The translations under genes and the position numbers were made by a program. A DNA stretch of 64,000 bases from Corynebacterium durum. GTDB taxonomy: Bacteria; Actinomycetota; Actinomycetes; Mycobacteriales; Mycobacteriaceae. Location: NCBI RefSeq assembly GCF_030408675.1, contig NZ_CP047200.1, forward strand, positions 1,302,001 through 1,366,000, read 5' to 3'. This document shows positions 31,173-42,260 of the stretch, in pieces. The first letter of the stretch is position 1. Each line of letters starts with the position of its first letter. Under the pieces are notes generated by a model. That model was not told where the DNA came from. It worked only from the letters and a program-made list of their open reading frames with translations, and ran no database searches.

Positions 31173-31940
31173 TTACGAGGTGAACTTGAACAGTCGGGTT
31201 GCCGCAGCTGCGCCACCTGCACACCACACCACCAAAATCCCCAGGTTAAGCAGCGGTAGGTGGCCTAAAAACGCTTGCGACATGGCATCAGCAAGCGCAA
31301 CAGAAGGAACGGCCAACAGCCAGTGGGGGATGGCATCACCGGAGCGAATGAGTGCGTAGCTGGCTGCCGCGACCATGATAAACCACAACAGGTTAGCCAA
31401 CGCCAGCACAAGCTCGGAGTTAAGAGTTCCGCCCACCAGCAGGCCCAGTGTGGTAAACGCCGCAACGCCTATCACAAAGACAATGGCAGCGAGTCCGAAA
31501 CCGATGAATGTGGGTCGCCAACCAAGTATGCCTGCAGTGATCCCCAGAATCAGCGCTTGGAAGCAACACACCGCGATGACAGCCACGACTTTGCCGAAGA
31601 TGATGGTCCATGGCGGCACCCCTGATGCGCCGATGCGTTTGAGTGCGCCGTAGCGCCGGTCGAATGCCACGGAAATGGCCTGACCGGTGAACCCCGCACT
31701 CATGATGGATACCCCCAAAGTCAGAGGAAATACCAGGTTAACCGGGTTCTCACTATCCAGTAGTGGGAGAGTGGATAACCCAATGAGCATGCCCAGCGGG
31801 ATCACAATGCTCAGTAGCTGCTGCTCGCCGTGCCGGAGAAACAGTCGAGATTCGATTGATGCTTGCGACAACACCATGCCCACAGCAGAGGCGCGGCGGG
31901 TATCGGGGGTAAATGTTCCAGCGGGGAATGTGTTGTGCAT
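31173..31940 (-). CDS. ABC-2 type transporter permease, 255 aa
   Basis: Integral membrane protein with about six hydrophobic helices and the ABC-2 permease feel: an amphipathic N-terminus, then IVIPLGMLIGLSTL, and the segment RYGALKRIGASGVPPWTIIFGK that couples to the ATPase. It begins 4 nt after the ATPase gene ends. Together they form an exporter of unknown substrate, corresponding by position to Rv1456c/Rv1457c/Rv1458c next to mptB in M. tuberculosis. Confidence 0.88.
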   Translation of the reverse strand: MHNTFPAGTFTPDTRRASAVGMVLSQASIESRLFLRHGEQQLLSIVIPLGMLIGLSTLPLLDSENPVNLVFPLTLGVSIMSAGFTGQAISVAFDRRYGALKRIGASGVPPWTIIFGKVVAVIAVCCFQALILGITAGILGWRPTFIGFGLAAIVFVIGVAAFTTLGLLVGGTLNSELVLALANLLWFIMVAAASYALIRSGDAIPHWLLAVPSVALADAMSQAFLGHLPLLNLGILVVWCAGGAAAATRLFKFTS

Positions 31941-31944
31941 GAAA

Positions 31945-32931
31945 CTAGATCCTCATTTCGCGGCCGGTGATGTCTAGGAACACGTCTTCGAGACTACGGT
32001 GGTCAACGCTCAAGTCTTTGATAAGCACGTTTTGCTCCTCCGCAGCACTAGCAATAGCTCGCAGCAACTGCGGTGTGACCGCAGCATCAATGCGATACAC
32101 CAGCGGCCGATTGACGTGGGTACGCAACGCGGGTGCTGCGCTGACAGCGTTGTTGATCGCGGCGTCGAAAAGCGGCACATCAAGTGCGGAGGCAGTTTCA
32201 AAGTTGATACGGCCGCTATCGTAACCCCCTGCAGATGTCAGCTCGGTGGGAGTGCCGGAGGCAACAATGGTGCCCTTATCCATGATGTAGACATGGTTGG
32301 CCAGCGCCTCGGCTTCGTCAATGAAGTGAGTGGTCAGCACCACGCTGACACCGTCGTTTCGGAGGGCGCACATAAGATCCCACACCATGTGGCGTGATTG
32401 GGCATCCATGCCTGCCGTTGGTTCGTCAAGGAATACCAGCTCGGGGCGACCCACCAAGGCGCAAGCCAGTGATAATCGCTGTTGCTGACCACCGGATAGT
32501 CGTCGATAAGAGGTGCGGGAGTGCTTTGACAACCCGACCATATCCAGCAACCACTCAGTGTCCATGGGATTGGCACTGTACGAGGCCACCAAGTTCAACA
32601 TTTCGCGCACTCGAATACCCGGGTACGCGCCACCGCCTTGAAGCATGATGCCGATACGTCGCCGGACGTCATCAGGCTGGGCCGTTGGGTCTGTGCCAAG
32701 AACACGGATGTTGCCAGATGTGGGGTGAATAAAACCCTCACACATTTCAATCGTAGTGGTTTTACCTGCACCGTTCGGGCCCAGCAACGCCACCACGTCG
32801 GCCTGTTCGACGCGTAAAGAAATATCGTTAACTGCAACCAGTTGCCCAAACACTTTCGTCACATTGGTGATCTCCAATGCGGGTGCCGTGGACGAATCGT
32901 CGGCGCGCGGTGCGGATGAAGCAGTAGTCAC
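31945..32931 (-). CDS. ABC transporter ATP-binding protein, 328 aa
   Basis: Nucleotide-binding subunit partnered with the adjacent permease. Walker A GPNGAGKTTT, Q-loop MLQGGGAYP, signature LSGGQQQRLSLACAL, Walker B LVFLDEPTAGMD and the H-loop TTHFIDEAEAL are complete, and a C-terminal extension of about 90 aa ends in LEDVFLDITGREMRI as in drug/antibiotic-type (DrrA-like) exporters. The GTG start is 6 nt downstream of the mptB stop, suggesting an mptB-ABC operon. Confidence 0.92.
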   Translation of the reverse strand: MTTASSAPRADDSSTAPALEITNVTKVFGQLVAVNDISLRVEQADVVALLGPNGAGKTTTIEMCEGFIHPTSGNIRVLGTDPTAQPDDVRRRIGIMLQGGGAYPGIRVREMLNLVASYSANPMDTEWLLDMVGLSKHSRTSYRRLSGGQQQRLSLACALVGRPELVFLDEPTAGMDAQSRHMVWDLMCALRNDGVSVVLTTHFIDEAEALANHVYIMDKGTIVASGTPTELTSAGGYDSGRINFETASALDVPLFDAAINNAVSAAPALRTHVNRPLVYRIDAAVTPQLLRAIASAAEEQNVLIKDLSVDHRSLEDVFLDITGREMRI

Positions 32932-32937
32932 GAAAAG

Positions 32938-34764
32938 CTAGTTTAGGCCAACGATGCCACGTCGGCGCAGTAGGCTCCATCCAACGGCTAGGAGAATAAT
33001 GAAACTTATGGCTGATGCAAGGTAAATAGACACCACCGTCGCCCCCGGTAACGCCAATCCGCGAGGAAGAACAAAAAAACTCATCAACGAGGAATACGCC
33101 ACCGCCGAAATCCTAAATGCGGGCCTGTTCGCCCAGGCAGCCAGCGGAAGAATCGCCCACAACATGTACCACGGGTGCACCACAGGAAACAACACCACCA
33201 GCACAAACGTGGACACCCCCAACGCGCCTACCGGGTGAATGCGGCCCAAAAACGTGGCAAACAACATGCGAATCATCACAAACCCCGAAATGCTCACACC
33301 GACCGCGCGAGTAAGCATGATGGTGGCATCCGTGTGATCGCCCAAACCCAGCAGCATTCCCATAAACCCACCAAGTACACCAATGTCAGTGGTAATGGAC
33401 ATCCAACTGCGAATCGTGGCCGCACCACCCTGACCAGTGACCCACCCCAAATTAATCCCCGATAGCGCAGTCACCGCCGCGACAGTGGCCACAGCAATAG
33501 CCACTTGCACCGCGATTGCTACTGCAAGCGCACAAAGAGCGTGTCGATCCGTCAAACTTCGAGCACTATTGAGCACACCGAAGCGGGCGTCGTGGCTCCA
33601 CCGCAAATACCAGTGCCGCGCCACATACATCCCCAGGAAACCCAGCGCCAGAAAGCCAGTGACCTTGACTAGACCCGCCATAGTGATCAGCACACCGCCC
33701 AGGGCAAAAAGACCCCACTTTTTGTACCCGCGGTAAGTAACAATCTGACCAGTCAGACTGTCGTGAGGGACATAACCGTCCAGAGCACGCAAACCCAGCT
33801 CCAAACCCACCAACGCACAGCCTAGAAGAATGGCCTCGTTATGAATCCCGCCAATCAAGTGCAAAATACTCAACGGATTCAGGATGGCCAGCCATAACGC
33901 AGCTTGCGGGGTGACCTTACAACGACGCGCCAAATTTGTCACAGCCCACGCGGTAGCAACCACGAAAACGATTGAGACGGCGCGATGAGCGTACACGCCC
34001 CACACAACACTATCGTTAGTGATCACACTAATCACCGCCGCAATACCCAACGCCACCGGCCCATAGGGCGACGGTGAATGAGCCCAAATAAACGGCACAG
34101 ACCGCACCAACGGATGCTCAGGCCCCAACACATCAATAGGACCCGCACTATAAGGGTCCAAGCCGTGCGCGGCAATAGACCCTTGAGCGATATAAGAATA
34201 AATATCCTGTGTAAAAAGCGGCGCAGATAACGCAATCGGGGTCACCCACGCCGCAAAGGTACGGCGCAGCATCGACATGGGAACCCGCGCCGGGGTATTA
34301 CGCCGAATAGTTATCGAGGCTCCCACAAACGGTGCCATCAGAACCCACGACAGCACCATAAAACCCACGCCCACCAGCACAACCACTGACGCAGTTTGCA
34401 TCATCCGCGTCATCAAACTGCCGCCAGGAAAAAACGTGAACGGGTTTTCCAATACTGGTAGGGCGCCCGCGCCCAGCGCCCCAAATGCCAACATCAACGC
34501 GCCGAATGTGCCCATGAGGCGGAGCACGATGAACCTGCGCATTTCGTCATGCGTCAACTGGTGGCGCTTGACTTGCTTGCTCTTATCGACGTCCGTCGTG
34601 GTTGCCGTGGTGATGCCCGAGGCGGTGTCGTGCAAGTGCGCAGCGCGTGACCCGGCTGTCCCAAGATGAGGTAACTCTTGGACAAACGAGCGCCAAAGCT
34701 CCAACACTGGTTGTTTCCTGGGACGTTTCACGCACTCATTGTACGTGGGATGAAGTGCGGTCAC
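32938..34764 (-). CDS. mptB: Alpha-(1->6)-mannopyranosyltransferase MptB-like, 608 aa
   Basis: GT-C superfamily polyprenyl-phosphomannose-dependent mannosyltransferase that starts the alpha-1,6-mannan backbone of lipomannan/lipoarabinomannan in Corynebacterineae. About 12-13 hydrophobic helices. The first large loop carries APLFTQDIYSYIAQG with the acidic catalytic-type residue, followed by GLDPYSAGP. Identity rests on this motif and on the position divergent from sufR, as Rv1459c is beside Rv1460. GTG 34764 has GGAG about 5 nt upstream. Internal starts up to about residue 75 are possible, since the first 70 residues are hydrophilic and low in recognisable features. Confidence 0.85.
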   Translation of the reverse strand: MTALHPTYNECVKRPRKQPVLELWRSFVQELPHLGTAGSRAAHLHDTASGITTATTTDVDKSKQVKRHQLTHDEMRRFIVLRLMGTFGALMLAFGALGAGALPVLENPFTFFPGGSLMTRMMQTASVVVLVGVGFMVLSWVLMAPFVGASITIRRNTPARVPMSMLRRTFAAWVTPIALSAPLFTQDIYSYIAQGSIAAHGLDPYSAGPIDVLGPEHPLVRSVPFIWAHSPSPYGPVALGIAAVISVITNDSVVWGVYAHRAVSIVFVVATAWAVTNLARRCKVTPQAALWLAILNPLSILHLIGGIHNEAILLGCALVGLELGLRALDGYVPHDSLTGQIVTYRGYKKWGLFALGGVLITMAGLVKVTGFLALGFLGMYVARHWYLRWSHDARFGVLNSARSLTDRHALCALAVAIAVQVAIAVATVAAVTALSGINLGWVTGQGGAATIRSWMSITTDIGVLGGFMGMLLGLGDHTDATIMLTRAVGVSISGFVMIRMLFATFLGRIHPVGALGVSTFVLVVLFPVVHPWYMLWAILPLAAWANRPAFRISAVAYSSLMSFFVLPRGLALPGATVVSIYLASAISFIILLAVGWSLLRRRGIVGLN

Positions 34765-34871
34765 GACAACTCCGTAGTACCGCAGATGGTACTGGTGTCC
34801 TTGTCATGCCACGCTCCACGAGTGGGGATTGATGCAGGGGGCTTAGCATTGGCCAGCGAATTAAATTAAAG

Positions 34872-34887
34872 AACACTAGTGTTGTGT
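34872..34887 (+). promoter_or_regulatory. Likely SufR operator
   Basis: AACACTAGTGTT (34872-34883) is a perfect palindrome, and ACACT-N5-TGTGT (34873-34887) matches the mycobacterial SufR site I recall as ACACT-N5-TGTGA at nine of ten fixed positions. It sits immediately upstream of TAATAT (34887-34892), a plausible -10, so bound SufR would block the suf promoter. Confidence 0.6.
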
Positions 34888-34892
34888 AATAT
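34887..34892 (+). promoter_or_regulatory. Putative -10 of the suf operon
   Basis: TAATAT about 60 nt before the sufR ATG, abutting the operator. The -35 region is poorly conserved (TTAAAT around 34861-34866). Confidence 0.45.
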
Positions 34893-34952
34893 AGGTTGTC
34901 GGTTCACGGCATAGGAGCCTTGAGACGACATCTGCGTAAGGAGGTAAAACGC

Positions 34953-35666
34953 ATGGCAGCACAGCCCGAAGCACGGTCTACCGACGGTGAAACTCGGCGA
35001 CAGATCATGCTCCTCCTGCTCAAGCACAGTCCCCTCAGCGCCTCCGATATTGGTGACCACTTGGGCCTGTCTGCCGCAGGTGTGCGACGACACCTTGACA
35101 ACCTGGTTGAAGACGAACTGGCGGAAATCATCCCCACACGCCCTCATCCAGGTGGTGGCCGTGGCCGCGGCAGACCAGCGAAATCCTTCCGGCTTACAGA
35201 TAAAGGTCGTGCCCACTTTGGGCACGACTATGATTCGCTGGCCGCACTCGCCATCACCGCCCTTCGGGACGCTGGTGGCGACGAAGCGGTACGGCAATTT
35301 GCGCGCGATCGCATCGCCGCCATCCTTGAGGATGTTGTGCCTGCAGGAAGCACGGAAGAATCCATTGAGGCAACAGCCCGCGCCCTCATGGATGCGTTCA
35401 GCGCACATGGATACGCCACGACTGTCCACAATGCAGGTGGTGGTGTGCAAATCTGCCAGCATCATTGCCCAATCTCACACGTTGCTTCCGAATTTCCGGA
35501 ACTGTGTGAGGCTGAACATGAAGCAATTGCGGAGCTATTGGGACAACATGTGCAGCCGCTCGCCACCATCATTGATGGACACGGCGTCTGCACCACCAAC
35601 ATCCCACCAAAAAATCTCACTTTGACCCCCATTAACCACACTCCTGATGAAAGGAGCGGTACATGA
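34953..35666 (+). CDS. sufR: Fe-S cluster-sensing transcriptional repressor SufR, 237 aa
   Basis: Represses the suf operon when its own Fe-S cluster is occupied. The N-terminal winged helix (about 15-85: [19 protein letters not shown] and [11 protein letters not shown]) is followed by a C-terminal sensor with Cys168, Cys172, Cys185 and Cys213; Cys172 and Cys185 are spaced C-x12-C as in known SufR. ATG 34953 follows a strong AAGGAGG (34938-34944). A longer frame from 34896 would begin near the expected transcription start. The stop overlaps sufB (ATGA). Confidence 0.94.
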   Translation: MAAQPEARSTDGETRRQIMLLLLKHSPLSASDIGDHLGLSAAGVRRHLDNLVEDELAEIIPTRPHPGGGRGRGRPAKSFRLTDKGRAHFGHDYDSLAALAITALRDAGGDEAVRQFARDRIAAILEDVVPAGSTEESIEATARALMDAFSAHGYATTVHNAGGGVQICQHHCPISHVASEFPELCEAEHEAIAELLGQHVQPLATIIDGHGVCTTNIPPKNLTLTPINHTPDERSGT

Positions 35667-37096
35667 CTCAGGCAAACCCTGCCGCACCCCAAACAGATGA
35701 AGAAATCATCCAGTCCATTGGTGCCTACAACTACGGCTGGCACGACTCTGATGACGCTGGTGCTTCAGCACGCCGCGGTCTCGACGAAGAAGTCGTCGCC
35801 GATATTTCCGCCAAGAAAAACGAGCCGGAATGGATGCTGGAAAACCGCCTCAAAGCGCTGAGCATTTTTGAGAAAAAACCCCTACCAACCTGGGGAGCGG
35901 ACCTATCAGACATTGATTTCGATAACATCAAGTACTTTGTGCGGTCCACTGAGCAACAAGCAACCACCTGGGAGGACCTGCCCGAGGACATCAAAAACAC
36001 CTACGACCGCCTCGGCATCCCTGAGGCCGAGAAACAGCGCCTCGTTGCAGGTGTTGCTGCCCAGTATGAATCCGAAGTCGTGTACCACCAGATCCGCCAA
36101 GACCTCGAAGAAAAAGGCGTGATCTTCCTTGACACCGACACGGCCCTGCGCGAACACGAAGAGCTGTTCCGCGAGTATTTTGGCACCGTCATTCCCGCCG
36201 GCGACAATAAATTCGCCGCCCTTAACACGGCGGTGTGGTCAGGTGGATCGTTCGTTTATGTTCCCAAAGGTGTGCATGTTGACATCCCGCTCCAGGCGTA
36301 CTTCCGCATCAACACGGAAAACATGGGGCAGTTTGAACGCACCCTCATCATTGTGGATGAAGACGCTTACGTGCACTACGTCGAAGGCTGCACCGCACCT
36401 ATCTACAAATCCGACTCGCTACATTCCGCGGTCGTCGAGATCATTGTCAAAAAGGGCGGTCGGTGCCGTTACACCACTATCCAAAACTGGTCGAACAACG
36501 TCTACAACCTGGTTACCAAACGCACCAAGTGCGAAGAAGGTGCCACCATGGAATGGGTTGATGGAAATATTGGCTCCAAAGTCACCATGAAATACCCTGC
36601 CGTATGGATGACTGGTCCCCACGCCAAAGGCGAAGTGCTTTCCGTTGCCTTTGCTGGTGAAGGCCAATTCCAAGACACCGGCGCAAAAATGGTACACATG
36701 GCGCCTTACACATCCTCCAATATTGTCTCCAAATCCGTCGCGCGCAGCGGCGGTCGCGCCGCCTACCGTGGACTCGTACAGATCAACAAAGATGCACACC
36801 ACTCCACCTCCAATGTGGAATGCGATGCCCTCCTTGTTGACAACATCTCCAGGTCAGACACCTACCCTTACAACGACATCCGCAACGACCATGTTTCGCT
36901 TGGACACGAAGCAACCGTCTCCCAAGTCTCGGAAGACCAACTGTTCTACCTCATGAGCCGCGGCATTGCAGAAGATGAAGCCATGGCTATGATCGTCCGC
37001 GGATTCGTCGAGCCCATTGCCAAAGAGCTCCCCATGGAATACGCCCTTGAGCTGAACCGCCTCATCGAACTGCAAATGGAAGGATCGGTGGGTTAG
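35663..37096 (+). CDS. sufB: Fe-S cluster assembly scaffold SufB, 477 aa
   Basis: Scaffold subunit of the SufBCD complex that builds [4Fe-4S] clusters. Begins about 20 residues before the conserved core; strings include [30 protein letters not shown], the ...VEGCTAP segment, [15 protein letters not shown] and the C-terminal [18 protein letters not shown]. The length shows there is no intein, unlike the SufB of M. tuberculosis. It overlaps sufR by 4 nt; sufD begins 4 nt after the stop. Confidence 0.97.
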   Translation: MTQANPAAPQTDEEIIQSIGAYNYGWHDSDDAGASARRGLDEEVVADISAKKNEPEWMLENRLKALSIFEKKPLPTWGADLSDIDFDNIKYFVRSTEQQATTWEDLPEDIKNTYDRLGIPEAEKQRLVAGVAAQYESEVVYHQIRQDLEEKGVIFLDTDTALREHEELFREYFGTVIPAGDNKFAALNTAVWSGGSFVYVPKGVHVDIPLQAYFRINTENMGQFERTLIIVDEDAYVHYVEGCTAPIYKSDSLHSAVVEIIVKKGGRCRYTTIQNWSNNVYNLVTKRTKCEEGATMEWVDGNIGSKVTMKYPAVWMTGPHAKGEVLSVAFAGEGQFQDTGAKMVHMAPYTSSNIVSKSVARSGGRAAYRGLVQINKDAHHSTSNVECDALLVDNISRSDTYPYNDIRNDHVSLGHEATVSQVSEDQLFYLMSRGIAEDEAMAMIVRGFVEPIAKELPMEYALELNRLIELQMEGSVG

Positions 37097-37100
37097 TCCA

Positions 37101-38270
37101 ATGACAACAGTCAAAAACGCCACGTACCACAACAACAAAGGCGACTTGTTCAGCTCTTTCGACGTCAATGACTTTGACATTCCCAAGGGCCGGGACGAAG
37201 TATGGCGGTTTGTCCCACTTCGACGCCTCCGGGGACTTCATGACGGTACTTTTGCTCCCGTCGAGGCACCCGACGTTCGCTTCGATATCCCTGAGACCGC
37301 CAACGGGGTCACCACCGAAGCGCTCACTGTTGGTGACCCACGCCTTGGCCGTGCAGGAGCACCCGTTGACCGTGTTTCCGCACAAGCATGGAGCGCCATG
37401 AAAGGCGGGCAACTACTCAAGTTTGCTAAAAACACCGTCAACACAGATGCCGTCACCGTCACAGTCACTGGTCGTGGCGATGACGTAACCACCTTTGGTG
37501 CTCTTGTCATCGAGGTGGAAGAAGGCGCTGAAGCTGTAGTCAACCTCCACTTTGTCGGCTCTGGTACGCATGCCGACAACCACGAATACCTGATTGGAGA
37601 CAACGCTCGACTGACAGTTGTCATTCACGAAGACTGGAACGATGATGCCGTGCATCTGGCCAGCGAACGCGCTGTCCTGGGACGCGATTCAGTATTCCGC
37701 CACAATGTTGCCTGCTTCGGTGGCGGTGTCGTGCGACTCGTTCCACAGGTGAAATTCACCGCGCCAGGTGGTGATGCTGAACTGTTAGGTGTCTACTTCG
37801 CCGACACCGGGCAGTTTTTCGAACAGCGTCTTCTTGTGGACCATGCCGTTCCGAATTGTCGCTCCAATGTCCTGTACAAAGGCGCATTGCAGGGTGATGC
37901 TAGTTCCACACTGCCGGAAGCCCGCACCGCCTGGGTTGGCGATGTGTTGATTCGGTCCAACGCGCAAGGCACTGACACGTACGAAACCAACCGCAACCTT
38001 GTGCTCACGGATGGTGCCCGCGCCGATGCCGTGCCGAACCTGGAAATTGAGACAGGCGAAATCACCGGTGCAGGGCACGCGGCCACAGTGGGACGCTTTG
38101 ATGACGAGCAGCTGTTTTATCTGTGCTCACGTGGTATCTCCGCAGAGCAGGCCCGCCGTTTGATTGTGCGTGGATTCTTCTCTGAGGTGATCAACCGTAT
38201 TCCCATTCCGGCTGTGCGCGAGGAACTTGAACACCGCGTCGCCGCAGAACTTGAAGGCACTCAGCTGTAG
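37101..38270 (+). CDS. sufD: Fe-S cluster assembly protein SufD, 389 aa
   Basis: SufB paralogue in the SufBC2D scaffold. The right-handed beta-helix core and the C-terminal motif LFYLCSRGISAEQARRLIVRGFF are visible; VLYKGALQGDASS and NRNLVLTDGARADAVPNLEIE are family signatures. It sits between sufB (4-nt gap) and sufC (44-nt gap). Confidence 0.95.
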   Translation: MTTVKNATYHNNKGDLFSSFDVNDFDIPKGRDEVWRFVPLRRLRGLHDGTFAPVEAPDVRFDIPETANGVTTEALTVGDPRLGRAGAPVDRVSAQAWSAMKGGQLLKFAKNTVNTDAVTVTVTGRGDDVTTFGALVIEVEEGAEAVVNLHFVGSGTHADNHEYLIGDNARLTVVIHEDWNDDAVHLASERAVLGRDSVFRHNVACFGGGVVRLVPQVKFTAPGGDAELLGVYFADTGQFFEQRLLVDHAVPNCRSNVLYKGALQGDASSTLPEARTAWVGDVLIRSNAQGTDTYETNRNLVLTDGARADAVPNLEIETGEITGAGHAATVGRFDDEQLFYLCSRGISAEQARRLIVRGFFSEVINRIPIPAVREELEHRVAAELEGTQL

Positions 38271-38314
38271 CCTGCGTGCCGCATGTCTTACCCATATTCT
38301 TCAAAAGGAACACT

Positions 38315-40765
<2,451 letters not shown>

Positions 40766-40769
<4 letters not shown>

Positions 40770-41161
40770 TTGAAGAACATGACCTGCCTGAGGACCGTAG
40801 CGACCAGCTGGAGGATAAAGTCAAGCCGGAGCAGTCCGACAAGGATCTTGCTCTAGCCGCAGATGTTGAAGAATACATGCGCGACGTGATTGACCCGGAA
40901 CTGGGAATTAACGTTGTGGATCTGGGTTTGGTCTATGACATTTGGATTGAAAACGACACGGAAGCTGTCGTTGAGATGACGCTGACGTCGCCTGCCTGTC
41001 CGCTGACAGATGTGCTGGAAGACCAAGCACAGAATGCTGTGGTGATGAACGGTATCGCCTCTAAACTCACGCTGAAGTGGGTATGGATGCCACCGTGGGG
41101 TCCCCACATGATTACCGAAGATGGGCGCGAACAACTCCGCGCCCTGGGATTCTCGGTTTAG
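40766..41161 (+). CDS. sufT: SufT-like Fe-S maturation factor (DUF59/MIP18 domain), 131 aa
   Basis: Auxiliary factor for Fe-S protein maturation. After an acidic 30-residue N-terminus comes the DUF59 core: VIDPELGINVVDLGLVYDI, MTLTSPACPLTD with the conserved Cys, and WMPPWGPHMITEDGREQLRALGF. It is the last gene of the suf operon. Its stop overlaps by 4 nt the stop of the convergent cyclase gene, and no terminator is visible there. Confidence 0.93.
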
Positions 41162-42183
41162 GCAATCATGCGCAGGCAGCGCCGCTTGAGCGCAGGGCTT
41201 GCGGCGCGGAACATTCTTATCATGGCGGCAACGCTTCCACGCCAGCATCCAAGCTGGAGGAAGCGTTGTTGCTGTGCGGAGGAAAGCTGAAAAAGCAGCT
41301 CAAGGAAGGTGCACTGTTCCGTTGCGGTAAGGCTCAGTAAGACTGTTTGCGCGCGGCGAAGCAGCCACTGATCGCATCGGAAGCCGATTGAATGCCAGGG
41401 GAGAGATCGGTGTGTGGAAAGCGCGTCCAGGGTGGCGTCGACAAGCCTCAAAGCAGTGCCAACACTGTACCCAGTCACTGGGTTAATAAAACCCGCTCGT
41501 GCGCCGAAGGGAATGGCGGGACCCCGGTATGGCGCACTACCCAATGAAAACAGGACGTGTTCGATCCGCCCGCAGGCAGTGACACCGCGGGCGCAAAGCC
41601 GTGATTCCAGCTCGCCCCAGGCAACAGGTGCTGCAGTGATGAGGATGGTTTCCTCGTGGAGCATTCCGTGTGGGGTGGGGACTGTGTAGAGGAATGTGGG
41701 TGGGTAATCCTCACTGATGGGACGCAGGTCCATCCAGGTGGCGTTGGTGGAGGGGGCATCGACAAACGTGCCGAGCGCCTGTTGCACTGGTAGGGACGGG
41801 TCGGGGAGAGGGCCGCGGGCGTCGATAACCCAGCGTGCTCGGTAGGTAGTGCCCTGTGTGGTGACGGTGTGGGCGTCGATAATGGTGGCGTCAGCGCAGA
41901 GGGTGGGGAAGGTGACAAGTGCCGCTCGCCAAGCTGCTGTATCAATGACGGCGTACCCCTGCCCGAGGTTATGCCTACTCAGTGCGTGTGCGGCGGGGGT
42001 GCTTCGGATGACTGGAAGGTGCGCAAGCCACGTGGGAATGTCGCTAACCCAGACGCCCAGCGTCTTATCCCAGCTAGTGGTTGGGTCGATGCCCAGAACG
42101 CGCCAGCCGTAGTGTGTGGCTGCACGATACGCGAGGGCTGCACCGGCGGGGCCAAGTCCGACGACGATAAGGTCAACATCCAT
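41158..42183 (-). CDS. Lycopene cyclase-family flavoprotein (CrtL/CrtY type), 341 aa
   Basis: FAD-dependent protein of the lycopene beta/epsilon-cyclase family. The N-terminal dinucleotide motif VDLIVVGLGPAGAALAYRA, the family segment ARWVIDARGP, the region LPFGAR-like IPFGARAGFINPVTGYSVGTAL and C-terminal helices support this. The ATG has AAGGAGG upstream. It is solitary: no crtE, crtB or crtI lies nearby, so the substrate could be a carotenoid made elsewhere or another polyene. It is divergent from an ABC-F gene and convergent with sufT. Confidence 0.8.
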   Translation of the reverse strand: MDVDLIVVGLGPAGAALAYRAATHYGWRVLGIDPTTSWDKTLGVWVSDIPTWLAHLPVIRSTPAAHALSRHNLGQGYAVIDTAAWRAALVTFPTLCADATIIDAHTVTTQGTTYRARWVIDARGPLPDPSLPVQQALGTFVDAPSTNATWMDLRPISEDYPPTFLYTVPTPHGMLHEETILITAAPVAWGELESRLCARGVTACGRIEHVLFSLGSAPYRGPAIPFGARAGFINPVTGYSVGTALRLVDATLDALSTHRSLPWHSIGFRCDQWLLRRAQTVLLSLTATEQCTFLELLFQLSSAQQQRFLQLGCWRGSVAAMIRMFRAASPALKRRCLRMIA

Positions 42184-42246
42184 AGGCGGGCCTCCTTAGC
42201 TACCGGGTTGTGCTACAGCATACGCTGCCTGCGAGCATGGTTCGGC

Positions 42247-42252
42247 TAAACT
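42247..42252 (+). promoter_or_regulatory. Candidate -10 box for leaderless ABC-F gene
   Basis: TAAACT ends 8 nt before GTG 42261, and no ribosome site is visible between them. Confidence 0.4.
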
Positions 42253-42260
42253 ATCTGATC

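Noticed and set aside
34896..34952. Longer SufR starting at 34896
   Set aside because: The start would lie at or before the predicted transcription start, and a strong AAGGAGG precedes ATG 34953 instead.
35663..37096. Intein in SufB
   Set aside because: M. tuberculosis SufB carries an intein, but this gene is of normal intein-free length and continuous in all conserved blocks.
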